Shown here one piece after another: positions 32,818 through 44,909 of a stretch of DNA of 64,000 nucleotides (positions are counted from its first letter, which is position 1; every line of letters begins with the position of its first letter). The stretch is taken from the NCBI RefSeq assembly GCF_900090285.1, contig NZ_LT607754.1, positions 5,606,001 through 5,670,000 on the forward strand. Direction: 5' to 3'. Made by a program: the position numbers and the translations under genes. Source of the stretch: Micromonospora inositola (lineage in GTDB: Bacteria; Actinomycetota; Actinomycetes; Mycobacteriales; Micromonosporaceae). The notes beneath the pieces are model-generated. The model had not been told where the DNA came from, did no database searches, and worked only from the letters and a program-made list of their open reading frames with translations.

Positions 32818-33934
32818 TGCCCCGCCCGGGGGTGCTGGCGTCGACGTAGCGCAGCACCGCGCCGACGCCGTCGGTGAGCTCGGGCGCCTCCTCCGGCGCC
32901 AGCACGGTCAGCTCGGCGTCGGTGCCGACCAGCGCCCGGAGCAGGGCGGCGTCGGCGCGGACCCGCTGCGGGTCGGCCACCGACATGTTCATCAGCTGCC
33001 CGGGGTCGGTGGCGATCTCCGTCGGCTCCGGGCCGATCCAGAGCTTGCCGTTGGCGGAGGCGTCGTCGACGATCAGCATCGTGTCGACCTGGTTGCGTTG
33101 CAGCGCGGAGACGACCGCATCCAGCCCCGCGCCGACGTCCTCCTGGACGCCGAACCGGTCCAGCGCGGTGGTGATCCGCTGATCGGCGACCTCGGCGATG
33201 GTCTGCACGGTGAGGTCGTCCATCGCCATCGGGTCGGCGCCGCCGGTCCGCGAGCCGGCGTCGGTGCGGACCAGCACGTCCTGCCAGCGTTCCGGGAGCT
33301 GCGCGGCGATCATGCCGGTGGCGCGGATGTCGCCGGCGACCACCACCACGTCGGCACCCACCTTCTCGGCCAGCTCGGCGGTGGCCGCGGCGGCGTCCCC
33401 GGCATTGTGGTGCCAGGCCTCCATCGCCGCCCGCTGGTAGCGGGACTGCGACCAGCCGCCGGGATTGACCTGGCGCAGTTGGTAGCTCTCCCGACCCTTG
33501 ACGTGCGCCTTCCGCGGCACCCCGCCGGCGCTGACCGCGATGGCGTCGGCGCCGGTGCGGTCGGCGAGCACCCGCACCCAGGCCACCTGCTCACCGCGTT
33601 GGGCGACCAGCGGCATGGTGTGCGGCAGGGTGGACCAGCTGGCCAGGTCCCGCAGCGGCGGCGCGGAGAGGTACTCGGAGAGCACCACCCGTCCGCCGGT
33701 GGCGAAGACGGCCAGACCGTAATCCCCCGCCATCGGGTCGTGCCCACGCACCACCCGCTCGACCGCGTCGATGTTCGCCGGGTCGGCGCCCTGCTCCAGC
33801 AGTTGGCCCTTGAGGGCCCGCCAGCGCAGGTCCAGCGCGGGACGGGAGTCGTGGGTGTCCCGGGAGGCGTCCAGATAGACCGAGCACCACGGCCCGGGAC
33901 GGTTGTAGAGCGGACGCAGGAAGGACAGCTGCAT
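32810..33934 (-). CDS. Vms1/Rv2629 (baeRF)-family release-factor-like protein
   Basis: The 374-aa protein resembles the eRF1-like, bacterial/archaeal Vms1-type family that includes Rv2629 of the mycobacterial dormancy regulon. The functional loop is at VNPGGWSQSRYQRAAMEAW (residues about 157-173), with the Gln in a GGWSQxRYQR setting where eRF1 has GGQ. A later LIVDDASANGKLWIGP and a C-terminal helix-rich region complete the fold. The family releases nascent chains stalled on ribosomes. It ends eight bases into the pyruvate-oxidase-like gene, and the two form an operon whose promoter lies in 33935-34052. A hypoxia or stress role is inferred from the mycobacterial homologue. Confidence 0.82.
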   Translation of the reverse strand: MQLSFLRPLYNRPGPWCSVYLDASRDTHDSRPALDLRWRALKGQLLEQGADPANIDAVERVVRGHDPMAGDYGLAVFATGGRVVLSEYLSAPPLRDLASWSTLPHTMPLVAQRGEQVAWVRVLADRTGADAIAVSAGGVPRKAHVKGRESYQLRQVNPGGWSQSRYQRAAMEAWHHNAGDAAAATAELAEKVGADVVVVAGDIRATGMIAAQLPERWQDVLVRTDAGSRTGGADPMAMDDLTVQTIAEVADQRITTALDRFGVQEDVGAGLDAVVSALQRNQVDTMLIVDDASANGKLWIGPEPTEIATDPGQLMNMSVADPQRVRADAALLRALVGTDAELTVLAPEEAPELTDGVGAVLRYVDASTPGRGNG

Positions 33935-34052
33935 GCTCGACCCCTTTCCAGCTCGGCCGCACGCATACCCGCGCCGTCCCGGATGTCACCTGGCGGCCAT
34001 CGCGTGACCGGTGTTCATTCACGTCGTCCAACCCGAGGAGCCGATACCATCA

Positions 34053-34623
34053 GTGAACAGAACGGGACTCTCGGTGGTGATCGTGGATACTGACCTCCAC
34101 ATCCGACGCGCGGTTCATCCGACGGAGCGGATCGTCACCGGGCGGGTGGTCCGGTTGCTGGAGGGCTACCCCCGCGAGGTGCGGGTGGGTCAGCCCGTGC
34201 TGGTCGCGGTGCTCACCGCGGCCGGCGTGATGGGGTTGCTGATGCTGCTGGTGCGGTCGCTGCTGAGCAGCGGCAGCGGTGCCGCGCGGCGCAGCTTCAA
34301 GGAGTTGAAGAAGGGGCCGGAGTTCCTGGTGACCCCGCTGCGGCTGCGCGACGGCGCGGACCGGCTGCTGGAGGTGGAGCTGCACGGGCACCTGCCGCAG
34401 AGTGCGCTGCACCCCACCGACCACGTGCAGCTCACCCTGCGCCCCCAGCGCGACCCCGAACTGCCGCCGCGGATCGAGCGGATCGTCAACCTGACCACCG
34501 GCCAGCTGCTCACCCCGCGTACCGCGACGGTCTGGTCCCACCTCGGTCCGCCCGCTGCTGCTCCAGGCGACGCTCGGCGCGCTGCTGCTGCTCGGGGTCG
34601 CCGCCTGGTCGGCGCTCGGCTGA
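34053..34623 (+). pseudogene. Small membrane protein gene with a one-base frameshift near its end
   Basis: The frame from a GTG at 34053 gives about 164 residues: an N-terminal part, a hydrophobic segment (LVAVLTAAGVMGLLMLLVRSL) and a soluble middle (ELKKGPEFLVTPLRLRDGAD...). Near 34545 the original frame loses sense. One base on, a good continuation appears: LVRPLLLQATLGALLLLGVAAWSALG then a stop at 34623, a transmembrane helix. Removing one G from the GG at 34545-34546 restores one protein of about 190 aa. The gene is therefore either frame-disrupted or carries a sequencing error. No family was recognised. GTG starts at 34011, 34074 and 34077 are also in frame. Confidence 0.6.
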
Positions 34624-34660
34624 GGTTTCCGCCCGGCCGGTCGCGGGCACCGGTTCGGCC

Positions 34661-35521
34661 ATGTTCGCCGGATTCACCCTCGAGGAGATCGACGTCGGCC
34701 CGGTACGGCTGCGGGTCCGGCACGGCGGTTCGGGGCCGCCGGTGGTGCTGCTGCACGGGCATCCGCGTACCCACGCGACCTGGCACCGGGTCGCCCCGCT
34801 GCTGGCCGACCGGCACACCGTGATCTGCCCGGACCTGCGCGGTTACGGCGGCTCGTCCAAGCCGCCGAGCGACCCGGCGCACACCACGTACGCCAAGCGG
34901 GCGATGGCCGCGGACGCGGTGGGGCTGCTCGACGCGCTCGGCCACGACCGGGCGGCCGTGGTGGGCCACGACCGGGGCGCGTACGTGGCGATGCGGACGG
35001 CGCTGGACCACCCGGCCCGGGTGTCGCGGCTCGGGGTGCTCGACGGGGTGCCGATCGGCGAGGCGCTGGCCCGCTGCGACGCCCGGTTCGCGGCCCGCTG
35101 GTGGCACTGGTTCTTCCTGGGCCAGCTCGACAAGCCCGCGGAGCGGGTGATCAACGCCGATCCGGACGCCTGGTACGGCGGCTCGCCCGCGGCGATGGGC
35201 GAGGAGGCGTACGCCGACTACCGTCGGGCCATCCATGACCCGGCCACCGTGCACGCGATGTGCGAGGACTACCGGGCCGGCCTGGGACCGGACCGGGCGG
35301 CGGACAACGCGGACCGGGCGGCCGGCCGGCGGATCGGTTGCCCGGTGCTGTTCGTCTGGTCCGAGCGGGACGACATGGTCGACCTCTACGGCGACCCGGC
35401 GGCGATCTGGCGGGACTGGGCGGACGATGTCCGCGCCGCGTCGGTGGACTCCGGGCACCACATGGCCGAGGAGGCGCCGGAGCGGCTCGCCGCGGTGCTG
35501 GCCGACTTCCTGGCCGGCTGA
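34661..35521 (+). CDS. Alpha/beta hydrolase of the haloacetate dehalogenase/epoxide hydrolase type
   Basis: The 286-aa protein is an alpha/beta hydrolase. VVLLHGHPRTHATWHRVAP gives the oxyanion loop HGHPR and VVGHDRGAYVAMRTALDHP holds the nucleophilic Asp. CPVLFVWSERDDMV contains the acid Asp and VDSGHHMAEEAPE the catalytic His. The Asp nucleophile plus HG(H)P(R) loop fits the haloacid/fluoroacetate dehalogenase-like group, which includes many enzymes of unknown substrate. Dehalogenation is not certain. It follows the frame-disrupted membrane gene by 37 bases on the same strand, so the two may share a transcript. A 22-bp tandem duplication spans the stop region. Confidence 0.88.
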   Translation: MFAGFTLEEIDVGPVRLRVRHGGSGPPVVLLHGHPRTHATWHRVAPLLADRHTVICPDLRGYGGSSKPPSDPAHTTYAKRAMAADAVGLLDALGHDRAAVVGHDRGAYVAMRTALDHPARVSRLGVLDGVPIGEALARCDARFAARWWHWFFLGQLDKPAERVINADPDAWYGGSPAAMGEEAYADYRRAIHDPATVHAMCEDYRAGLGPDRAADNADRAAGRRIGCPVLFVWSERDDMVDLYGDPAAIWRDWADDVRAASVDSGHHMAEEAPERLAAVLADFLAG

Positions 35522-35553
35522 GCGGCGCGGCCTGGCCGGCTGAGCGACGCGGT
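35510..35553 (+). repeat. Tandem 22-bp duplication over the hydrolase stop codon
   Basis: CTGGCCGGCTGAGCGGCGCGGC is followed directly by CTGGCCGGCTGAGCGACGCGGT; 20 of 22 positions agree. The first copy contains the real stop codon. Replication slippage is the simple explanation. Confidence 0.75.
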
Positions 35554-35596
35554 CCGGCAAGGTGACGGCGTAGGCCGGCGTGGGTCGGCCGGCCGG

Positions 35597-35935
35597 TCAG
35601 CCGACCGGGGTGAGGTTACGCGCCGGGGTCGAGGCGTCGTGCAGCAGGCCGCGCCGGCGGGCCCAGCGCTCGAAGACGAGGGTGGCGAACGGCGGCACCG
35701 CGCAGGCCAGCGCCAGCACGGTGGTCAGCAGGCGCCACCGGCGCAGCCGGGCCACCACGAGGACCAGGATGCCGTAGACCACGAAGAGCGCGCCGTGGAT
35801 CGGCCCGAAGACGTGCACGCCGATCTCGTTGGCCGGCGGGCCGTACTTGACCGCCATGCCGGCCAGCAGCGCCAGCCAGGAGCAGGCCTCGGCGATCGCG
35901 GCCGCCACGAACAGCCTGGTCATCTTCTCACGCAT
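35597..35935 (-). CDS. DUF3817 family membrane protein
   Basis: This 112-aa protein has three hydrophobic segments and the DUF3817 motif around EIGVHVFGPIHGALFVVYGILVLV, with the conserved GP.HG in the middle of the family. The N-terminal LFVAAAIAEACSWLALLAGM is the first helix and VLALACAVPPFATLVFERW the third. The family is widespread in actinobacteria with no assigned function. The start is the ATG at 35935. It is convergent with the hydrolase gene and divergent from the glutamate-cysteine ligase-like gene. Confidence 0.85.
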   Translation of the reverse strand: MREKMTRLFVAAAIAEACSWLALLAGMAVKYGPPANEIGVHVFGPIHGALFVVYGILVLVVARLRRWRLLTTVLALACAVPPFATLVFERWARRRGLLHDASTPARNLTPVG

Positions 35936-36042
35936 CGCATCTCCCCACCGGTCGCCGCCATGCTAGCCGGGGCGCGGGGCCGGGCCGGGCGCGCGGACGC
36001 CGGACGCGACGGGGATCACGAGGGCCGTGGCTGGGTAGGTAG

Positions 36043-36058
36043 AGGACCTTCGGGTCTT
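36043..36058. promoter_or_regulatory. TTCG-tetraloop hairpin in the leader of the glutamate-cysteine ligase-like gene
   Basis: AGGACC and GGTCTT pair across a TTCG loop (one G-T wobble), followed by CCCCGCC, 58 bases upstream of the start codon. TTCG loops are very stable in RNA. It might stabilise the leader or terminate the divergent transcript; no function is shown. Confidence 0.4.
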
Positions 36059-36115
36059 CCCCGCCCCGCCGCGACGTGCGAGGTTAGGGGAACCAGCGGT
36101 GACAAGGTGGTGACC

Positions 36116-37594
36116 ATGGGCGAGGACGTCGGTGCGCGGACCTTCAGCCGTGAGGACCGGGCCCGCTACCGGGAGAAGGTACGCCGCTGCCTCGACGTCT
36201 TCGCCGAGATGCTGCGCGAGTCGCGGTTCGACGTGGAGCGGCCGATGACCGGCCTGGAGATCGAGCTGAACCTGGTCGACGAGGACTCGCAGCCGGCCAT
36301 GCGCAACGCCGACGTGCTGGCCGCCATCGCCGACCCGAGCTTCCAGACCGAGCTGGGCCAGTTCAACGTCGAGATCAACGTGGCCCCGCGCCGGCTGGTC
36401 GGCACCGGCACCGCGCAGTTCGAGGAGCACGTCCGGGCCAGCCTGAACGCGGCCGAGGAGAAGGCCCGTACGGTCGACGCGCACATGGTGATGATCGGGA
36501 TCCTGCCCACCCTGCGCCCCGAACACCTGACCGCCGAGACTTTGTCGGCGAATCCCCGCTACAGGCTGCTCAACGAGCAGATCTTCGCGGCTCGCGGCGA
36601 GGACCTGCGGATCTCGATCAGCGGCGTCGAGCGGCTGGCCACCACCGCGGACACCATCACCCCGGAGGCGGCCTGCACCAGCACCCAGGTCCACCTCCAG
36701 GTCAGCCCCGCCCAGTTCGCCGACTACTGGAACGCCGCCCAGGCGATCGCCGGCATCCAGGTCGCCCTCGGCGCGAACTCGCCGCTGCTCTTCGGCCGGG
36801 AGCTGTGGCGGGAGACCCGGGTGCCGCTCTTCCAGCAGGCCACCGACACCCGCCCGGAGGAGATCAAGGCCCAGGGGGTACGCCCCCGGGTCTGGTTCGG
36901 CGAGCGCTGGATCACCAACGTCTTCGACCTGTTCGAGGAGAACGTGCGCTACTTCCCGGCGCTGCTGCCGGTCTGCGACGCGGAGGACCCGGCGGAGACC
37001 CTGGCGGCCGGGGACGTGCCGAAACTCGCCGAGATGCGGCTGCACAACGGCACCATCTACCGCTGGAACCGTCCGGTCTACGACGTGTTGAAGGGACGCC
37101 CGCACCTGCGGGTGGAGAACCGGGTGCTGCCCGCCGGCCCGACCGTGGTGGACACCATCGCCAACAGCGCCTTCTACTTCGGGCTGGTCCGCGCCCTGGC
37201 CGAGTCGGACCGGCCACTGTGGTCGCAGATGTCGTTCAGCGCGGCCGAGGAGAACTTCACCAACTGTGCCCGGCACGGCATCGACGCCCAGGTGTTCTGG
37301 CCGGGGCTGGGCTACCTGCCGGTGACCGAGCTGGTGCTGCGCCGGCTGCTGCCGCTGGCGTACGACGGGTTGGACCGGTGGGGGCTCGAGCCGACCGAGC
37401 GGGACCGGCTGCTCGGCATCGTCGAGCAGCGCTGCCTGACCGGGCGCAACGGCGCGACCTGGCAGGTGGAGACGCTGCACCGGTTCGAGTCCGCCGACCA
37501 CCTGGACCGGCCCGAGGCGCTGCGCGAGGTGGTCCGGCACTACGTGGAGCTGATGCACAGCAACCGCCCGGTGCACGAGTGGCCGCTGCCCTGA
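36116..37594 (+). CDS. Glutamate-cysteine ligase (GCS2) family enzyme
   Basis: This 492-aa protein belongs to the GCS2 carboxylate-amine ligase family, which joins Glu to an amine-bearing substrate using ATP. Recognisable parts are the N-terminal RPMTGLEIELNLVDE (substrate/ATP site) and GQFNVEINVAPRRLVG, then LGANSPLLFGRELWRETRVP and LRVENRVLPAGPTVVDTIAN. The ATG at 36116 lies behind AAGGTGG. True mycothiol-producing actinobacteria do not make glutathione by the classical route, and this version probably ligates other amines, so the substrate is uncertain. It is monocistronic: a TTCG hairpin sits in its leader, and the next gene converges. Confidence 0.85.
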   Translation: MGEDVGARTFSREDRARYREKVRRCLDVFAEMLRESRFDVERPMTGLEIELNLVDEDSQPAMRNADVLAAIADPSFQTELGQFNVEINVAPRRLVGTGTAQFEEHVRASLNAAEEKARTVDAHMVMIGILPTLRPEHLTAETLSANPRYRLLNEQIFAARGEDLRISISGVERLATTADTITPEAACTSTQVHLQVSPAQFADYWNAAQAIAGIQVALGANSPLLFGRELWRETRVPLFQQATDTRPEEIKAQGVRPRVWFGERWITNVFDLFEENVRYFPALLPVCDAEDPAETLAAGDVPKLAEMRLHNGTIYRWNRPVYDVLKGRPHLRVENRVLPAGPTVVDTIANSAFYFGLVRALAESDRPLWSQMSFSAAEENFTNCARHGIDAQVFWPGLGYLPVTELVLRRLLPLAYDGLDRWGLEPTERDRLLGIVEQRCLTGRNGATWQVETLHRFESADHLDRPEALREVVRHYVELMHSNRPVHEWPLP

Positions 37595-37604
37595 CCGGTG
37601 CGGG

Positions 37605-38180
37605 TCAGAGTGGCGATGGATCGTCGCGCAGCCGGCTGTAGAGCCAGCCGTCGCGCCAGGCGCCGGCCCGGAACTCGGCGGCCCGGATCACGCCCTCCAG
37701 CCGGAAGCCGGCCTTCTCCAGCGACCGCTGCTCGCCGACGTTCTCCGGGTGCGTGCCGGCCTGGACCCGCTGCACCGGGCTGTGCGCGAAGAGGTAGTCG
37801 CAGAGCAACGCCTGGGCCCGCCAGCCGATCCCCCGGCCGCGCCACTCGGGCAGCAGCGCGATGCCGATCTCCCAGTGCCGCGCCTTGCCGTCGTACGTGC
37901 CGGAGCGGTAGCTGACGAATCCCGCCGCGGCTCGCTCCGGCTCCGCCTGGACGATCAGCCGGCCGTCCTCCGGGCCGAGGTAGCCGTCCTCGGCGTACCG
38001 GCGGGCGGGCGCGCCCGGGTCCCGGAAGCCGGCCCAGTCCAGTCCGATCAGGCCCGGCTCGACGGCGAACCGGCGGAACATCGCCAGGTCCGGCTCGGCG
38101 ACCGGACGGAGCCGGACGACGATTCCGTCGGCCGCGTGGACGTGACCGACGACGGACGCCGACCCCTCACCGCTCTCCAT
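37605..38180 (-). CDS. GNAT-family N-acetyltransferase (RimJ/RimL-like)
   Basis: The 191-aa protein has the GNAT fold with the acetyl-CoA binding motif ALLPEWRGRGIGWRAQALL (pyrophosphate loop RGRGIG) and VQAGTHPENVGEQRSLEKAGFRLEGVIR, which is typical of the RimJ/RimL subgroup. The N-terminal ADGIVVRLRPVAEPDLAMFRRF starts the fold. These enzymes acetylate protein N-termini, antibiotics or small amines. The ATG at 38180 fits; the frame is open further upstream without conserved sequence. It ends 10 bases from the stop of the convergent glutamate-cysteine ligase-like gene. Confidence 0.85.
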   Translation of the reverse strand: MESGEGSASVVGHVHAADGIVVRLRPVAEPDLAMFRRFAVEPGLIGLDWAGFRDPGAPARRYAEDGYLGPEDGRLIVQAEPERAAAGFVSYRSGTYDGKARHWEIGIALLPEWRGRGIGWRAQALLCDYLFAHSPVQRVQAGTHPENVGEQRSLEKAGFRLEGVIRAAEFRAGAWRDGWLYSRLRDDPSPL

Positions 38181-38210
38181 CCCGCAGACGGTAGTCCGCC
38201 GCGCACCCCA

Positions 38211-38372
38211 GGTGGGCGGCTGGCCGAGACGAACGCCGAGGTTAGCCGCCGGCTGGCCGGCGGGGACGATCACGGCGGCGCCGCGCTACTCCCCGTCGCC
38301 GCCGAGTACGACGCGGCGGCGCGCGGCGTCGAGCCGCTGCCCGCGGACCTCTGGCACCGCCCGCCGGGCTGA
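38211..38372 (+). other. Possible C-terminal gene remnant without a start
   Basis: A plus-strand frame ends at 38372 with a natural-looking tail (LAETNAEVSRR...DLWHRPPG), but has no start codon or ribosome binding site and runs into the acetyltransferase gene. It could be what is left of a deleted gene between two minus-strand genes. Chance coding potential in GC-rich DNA is equally possible. Confidence 0.25.
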
Positions 38373-38403
38373 GCGTCCCTCCCGGACCGGCGTGGTCGGC
38401 GGC

Positions 38404-40133
<1,730 letters not shown>

Positions 40134-40137
<4 letters not shown>

Positions 40138-42470
40138 GCGGCAGCCTCCACGGAGTCGGTGGGAGCCAGCAGGGCGACGGGATAGGTGCTCAACAGATCA
40201 TGCATGAGCAGCTCAGAGCCACTGTAGACCCGCCCGGTGAACATGTCAGTGACCGAATGAACGGGAAGTGACAGGGTTGTGTCCCGCCAGCCGCCGGCCC
40301 GGTCCAGCCGCAGCGGCAGCCGGGTGGCCACCGCGATCGCGCCACCCCGGTCGAAGGCGACCGCGTGCCGCGCGGCCGGGCCGCGCGCCGGCACCGGGCG
40401 GTAGCCGGCGAACAGCTCGGGGCGGTCCCGGCGCAGCCGCAGCGTCCGGGAGACCACCAGCAGCTTCGCCGCGCCGTCGGCGGCCACCTCGGGCCGCCAG
40501 CCGCCGTCGAGCCGGGCCAGCAGGTCCCGTCGTACGGCGAAGTCGACCGGCCGGCGGTTGTCCGGGTCGACCAGCGAGTTCTCCCAGAGTTCGGTGCCCT
40601 GGTAGGTGTCCGGCACACCCGGCATGGCGAGCTGGACCAGCTTCTGGGCGAGCGAGTTGGACCAGCCGGCCGGGGTGACCCCGGCGGCGAACGCGGTGAT
40701 CTCGGCGTGCAGGTCCGGGTCGTCGTACATCCGGTCGACCAGGGCGTGCAGCTGGCGTTCGAAGGCCAGGTCGGGGTCGGCCCAGCTGGTGGAGAGCGAG
40801 GCCTCCCGGGCGGCCTTCTCCACGTACGCGTGCAGCCGGTCCCGCTCGATCGGCCAGGCCCCGACGGCGGTCTGCCAGAGCAGGTGCGCGAAGGCCGGAT
40901 CGGCCAGCGGCACGCGGGACATCCAGTCCGCCACCCGCTCGGCCCAGCGCCCGGGCAGCTCGGACAGCACGGCGAGCCGGGCCCGGACGTCCTCGCCGCG
41001 CTTGGTGTCGTGGGTGGAGAGGGTGGTCATGCTGGCCGGCCAGCGCACCTGCCGGGCGGCGGCGAACCGGTGGAACTCCGCCGGCGGCACACCGAAGTGG
41101 GCGGGGCTGCCGCCCACCTCGTTGAGCGCCACGAACCGGCTCCACCGGTAGTAGGCGGTGTCCTCCACGCCCTTGGCCATCACCGCGCCGGTGAGCTGCG
41201 GGAAGCGGGCGGCCAGCTCGTGCCCGGGGTCGCGCAGCCGGGCGGTGACCGCGTCCAGGATGGCGGTCAGGTCGGGTCGGCGCCGGCCCGCCTCCGACCG
41301 GGCGGCGGCCAGGTGCCGGGCGCCCTCCGGCGGGTAGCCGCGGTAGACCGAAAAGCAGGCGGCCAGCTCGGCCAGGGTCGCCCGGACCTCCTCGCGGGGC
41401 AGCTCGGGAACGAGCGCGGCGAGCCGGGTCAGCTCGGCGGCGAGCAGCCGGGTGGCGGCGGCCAGCTTGGTGTCGTGGGTGAGGTCCTGCCAGGAGGTGT
41501 GGTGGCCGGTCAGCCGGGCGTCGAGCGCGGTGAAGTCACCCTCGGCATCCGGGTCGACGAAGAGCCCGCAGACCGCGGCGAGGGCGTCGTAGCCGGTGGT
41601 GCCGTCGACCGGCCAGGCCGGCAGCTCCTCCCCGTACTCCAGGATCTTCTCCACCACCAGCCAGGCGGCCGGCGCGGCCGCGCGGAGCCGGGCCAGGTAG
41701 CCGGCGGGGTCGCGCAGCCCGTCCGGGTGGTCGACCCGGATGCCGTCCAGCTCGCCCGCGTCGGCCCAGCGCAGGATCTCCGCGTGGGTCGCGGCGAACA
41801 CCGCCGGGTCCTCCACCCGCAGGCCGGCCAGGTCGGACACGGCGAAGAACCGGCGGTACGTCAGCTCGGCGTCCCCGCGCCGCCAGGAGATCAGCTCGTA
41901 GTGCTGCCGGTCGTGCACCTCGCGCGGGTTGCCCGCACCGGTCCCGTCGGCGATGGGGAAGCGGTGCTCGTGGTAGCGCAGCTCCCCCTCGACGACCTTG
42001 AGGTCGTCGAGGGCGTCGGGGGTGTCGGCGAGCACCGGCAGCAGCAGCGGACCCAGGTCCCAGTCGATGTCGAACCAGTCGGCGTAGGCCGATTCCCGGC
42101 CCCGGCGCAGCACGTCCCACCAGGCCGGGTTGGCCTCCGGCCGGGCCACCCCGGCGTGGTTGGGCACGATGTCCACGACCAGGCCGAGGCCGGCGGCGCG
42201 CAGCGCCCGGACGAGGCGCTGCCGGCCGGCCTCGCCGCCGAGCTCCGGGTTGACCGCCCGGTGGTCGACCACGTCGTAGCCGTGCGCGGAGCCGGGCGTG
42301 GCGGTGAGCAGTGGTGCGCTGTAGAGGTGGGTGACGCCGAGGGCGGCGAGGTAATCGGCGACTCCGGCGGTGGCGTCGAGGCCGAAGCCGGGGCGGATCT
42401 GGACGCGGTAGGTCGACCCGACCCGCGTCGTCGCTGCCGTCGGCACGTCGGGTCGGGGGGTGTCGGACAT
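40134..42470 (-). CDS. treY: Malto-oligosyltrehalose synthase
   Basis: This 778-aa GH13 isomerase converts the reducing end of malto-oligosaccharides into a trehalose unit. It shows the TreY N-terminus TYRVQIRPGFGLDATAG, VDIVPNHAGVARPEANPAWW and DGIRVDHPDGLRDPAGYLARL around the nucleophile, WLVVEKILEYGEELP with the acid Glu, MTTLSTHDTKRGEDVRARL and the C-terminal QGTELWENSLVDPDNRRPVDF. Its start lies one base after the glgX stop, and its stop overlaps treZ by four bases, so the three enzymes are made together. Length and motifs are normal for actinobacteria. Confidence 0.93.
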
Positions 42471-42471
42471 G

Positions 42472-44589
<2,118 letters not shown>

Positions 44590-44909
44590 GTCGCTCCTTC
44601 GGCACATGATCATGAGCGCACCGGACGGGCGGGCCGCCGGTGCGCACGCCGCTAATGCCCCGTCGCCGGAGCGGCCAATCCACCCGATCGGAGGGCAACC
44701 GATATCCACCAACCTGCGCTGTCAGTGAACCTTTGGGTGTCCTCCGTCACGATAGGCCTTTTCGAGATGCGCGGGACCGCGCGATGCCCTTTGCTTGATG
44801 CGGACGCGTCCGCACGGGCGGGTCCGCCTCGGCCCCTCGGCCACCCCCACCCCCTCTTTCCGCCGCCACCGTTGCCGGCGCGACCCTTCGTGCATGGACG
44901 GAGATTGAT
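44590..44909. promoter_or_regulatory. Divergent control region between glgX and the GT4 glucan synthase
   Basis: This 320-bp gene-free stretch holds the promoters of both genes. A perfect 16-bp palindrome TGCGGACGCGTCCGCA lies at 44799-44814, about 97 bases before the plus-strand start. The segment 44698-44765 is less GC-rich (GATATCCACC, GATAGGCC) and may contain the core promoters. No conserved binding motif was recognised beyond the palindrome, and no regulator is adjacent. Confidence 0.55.
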
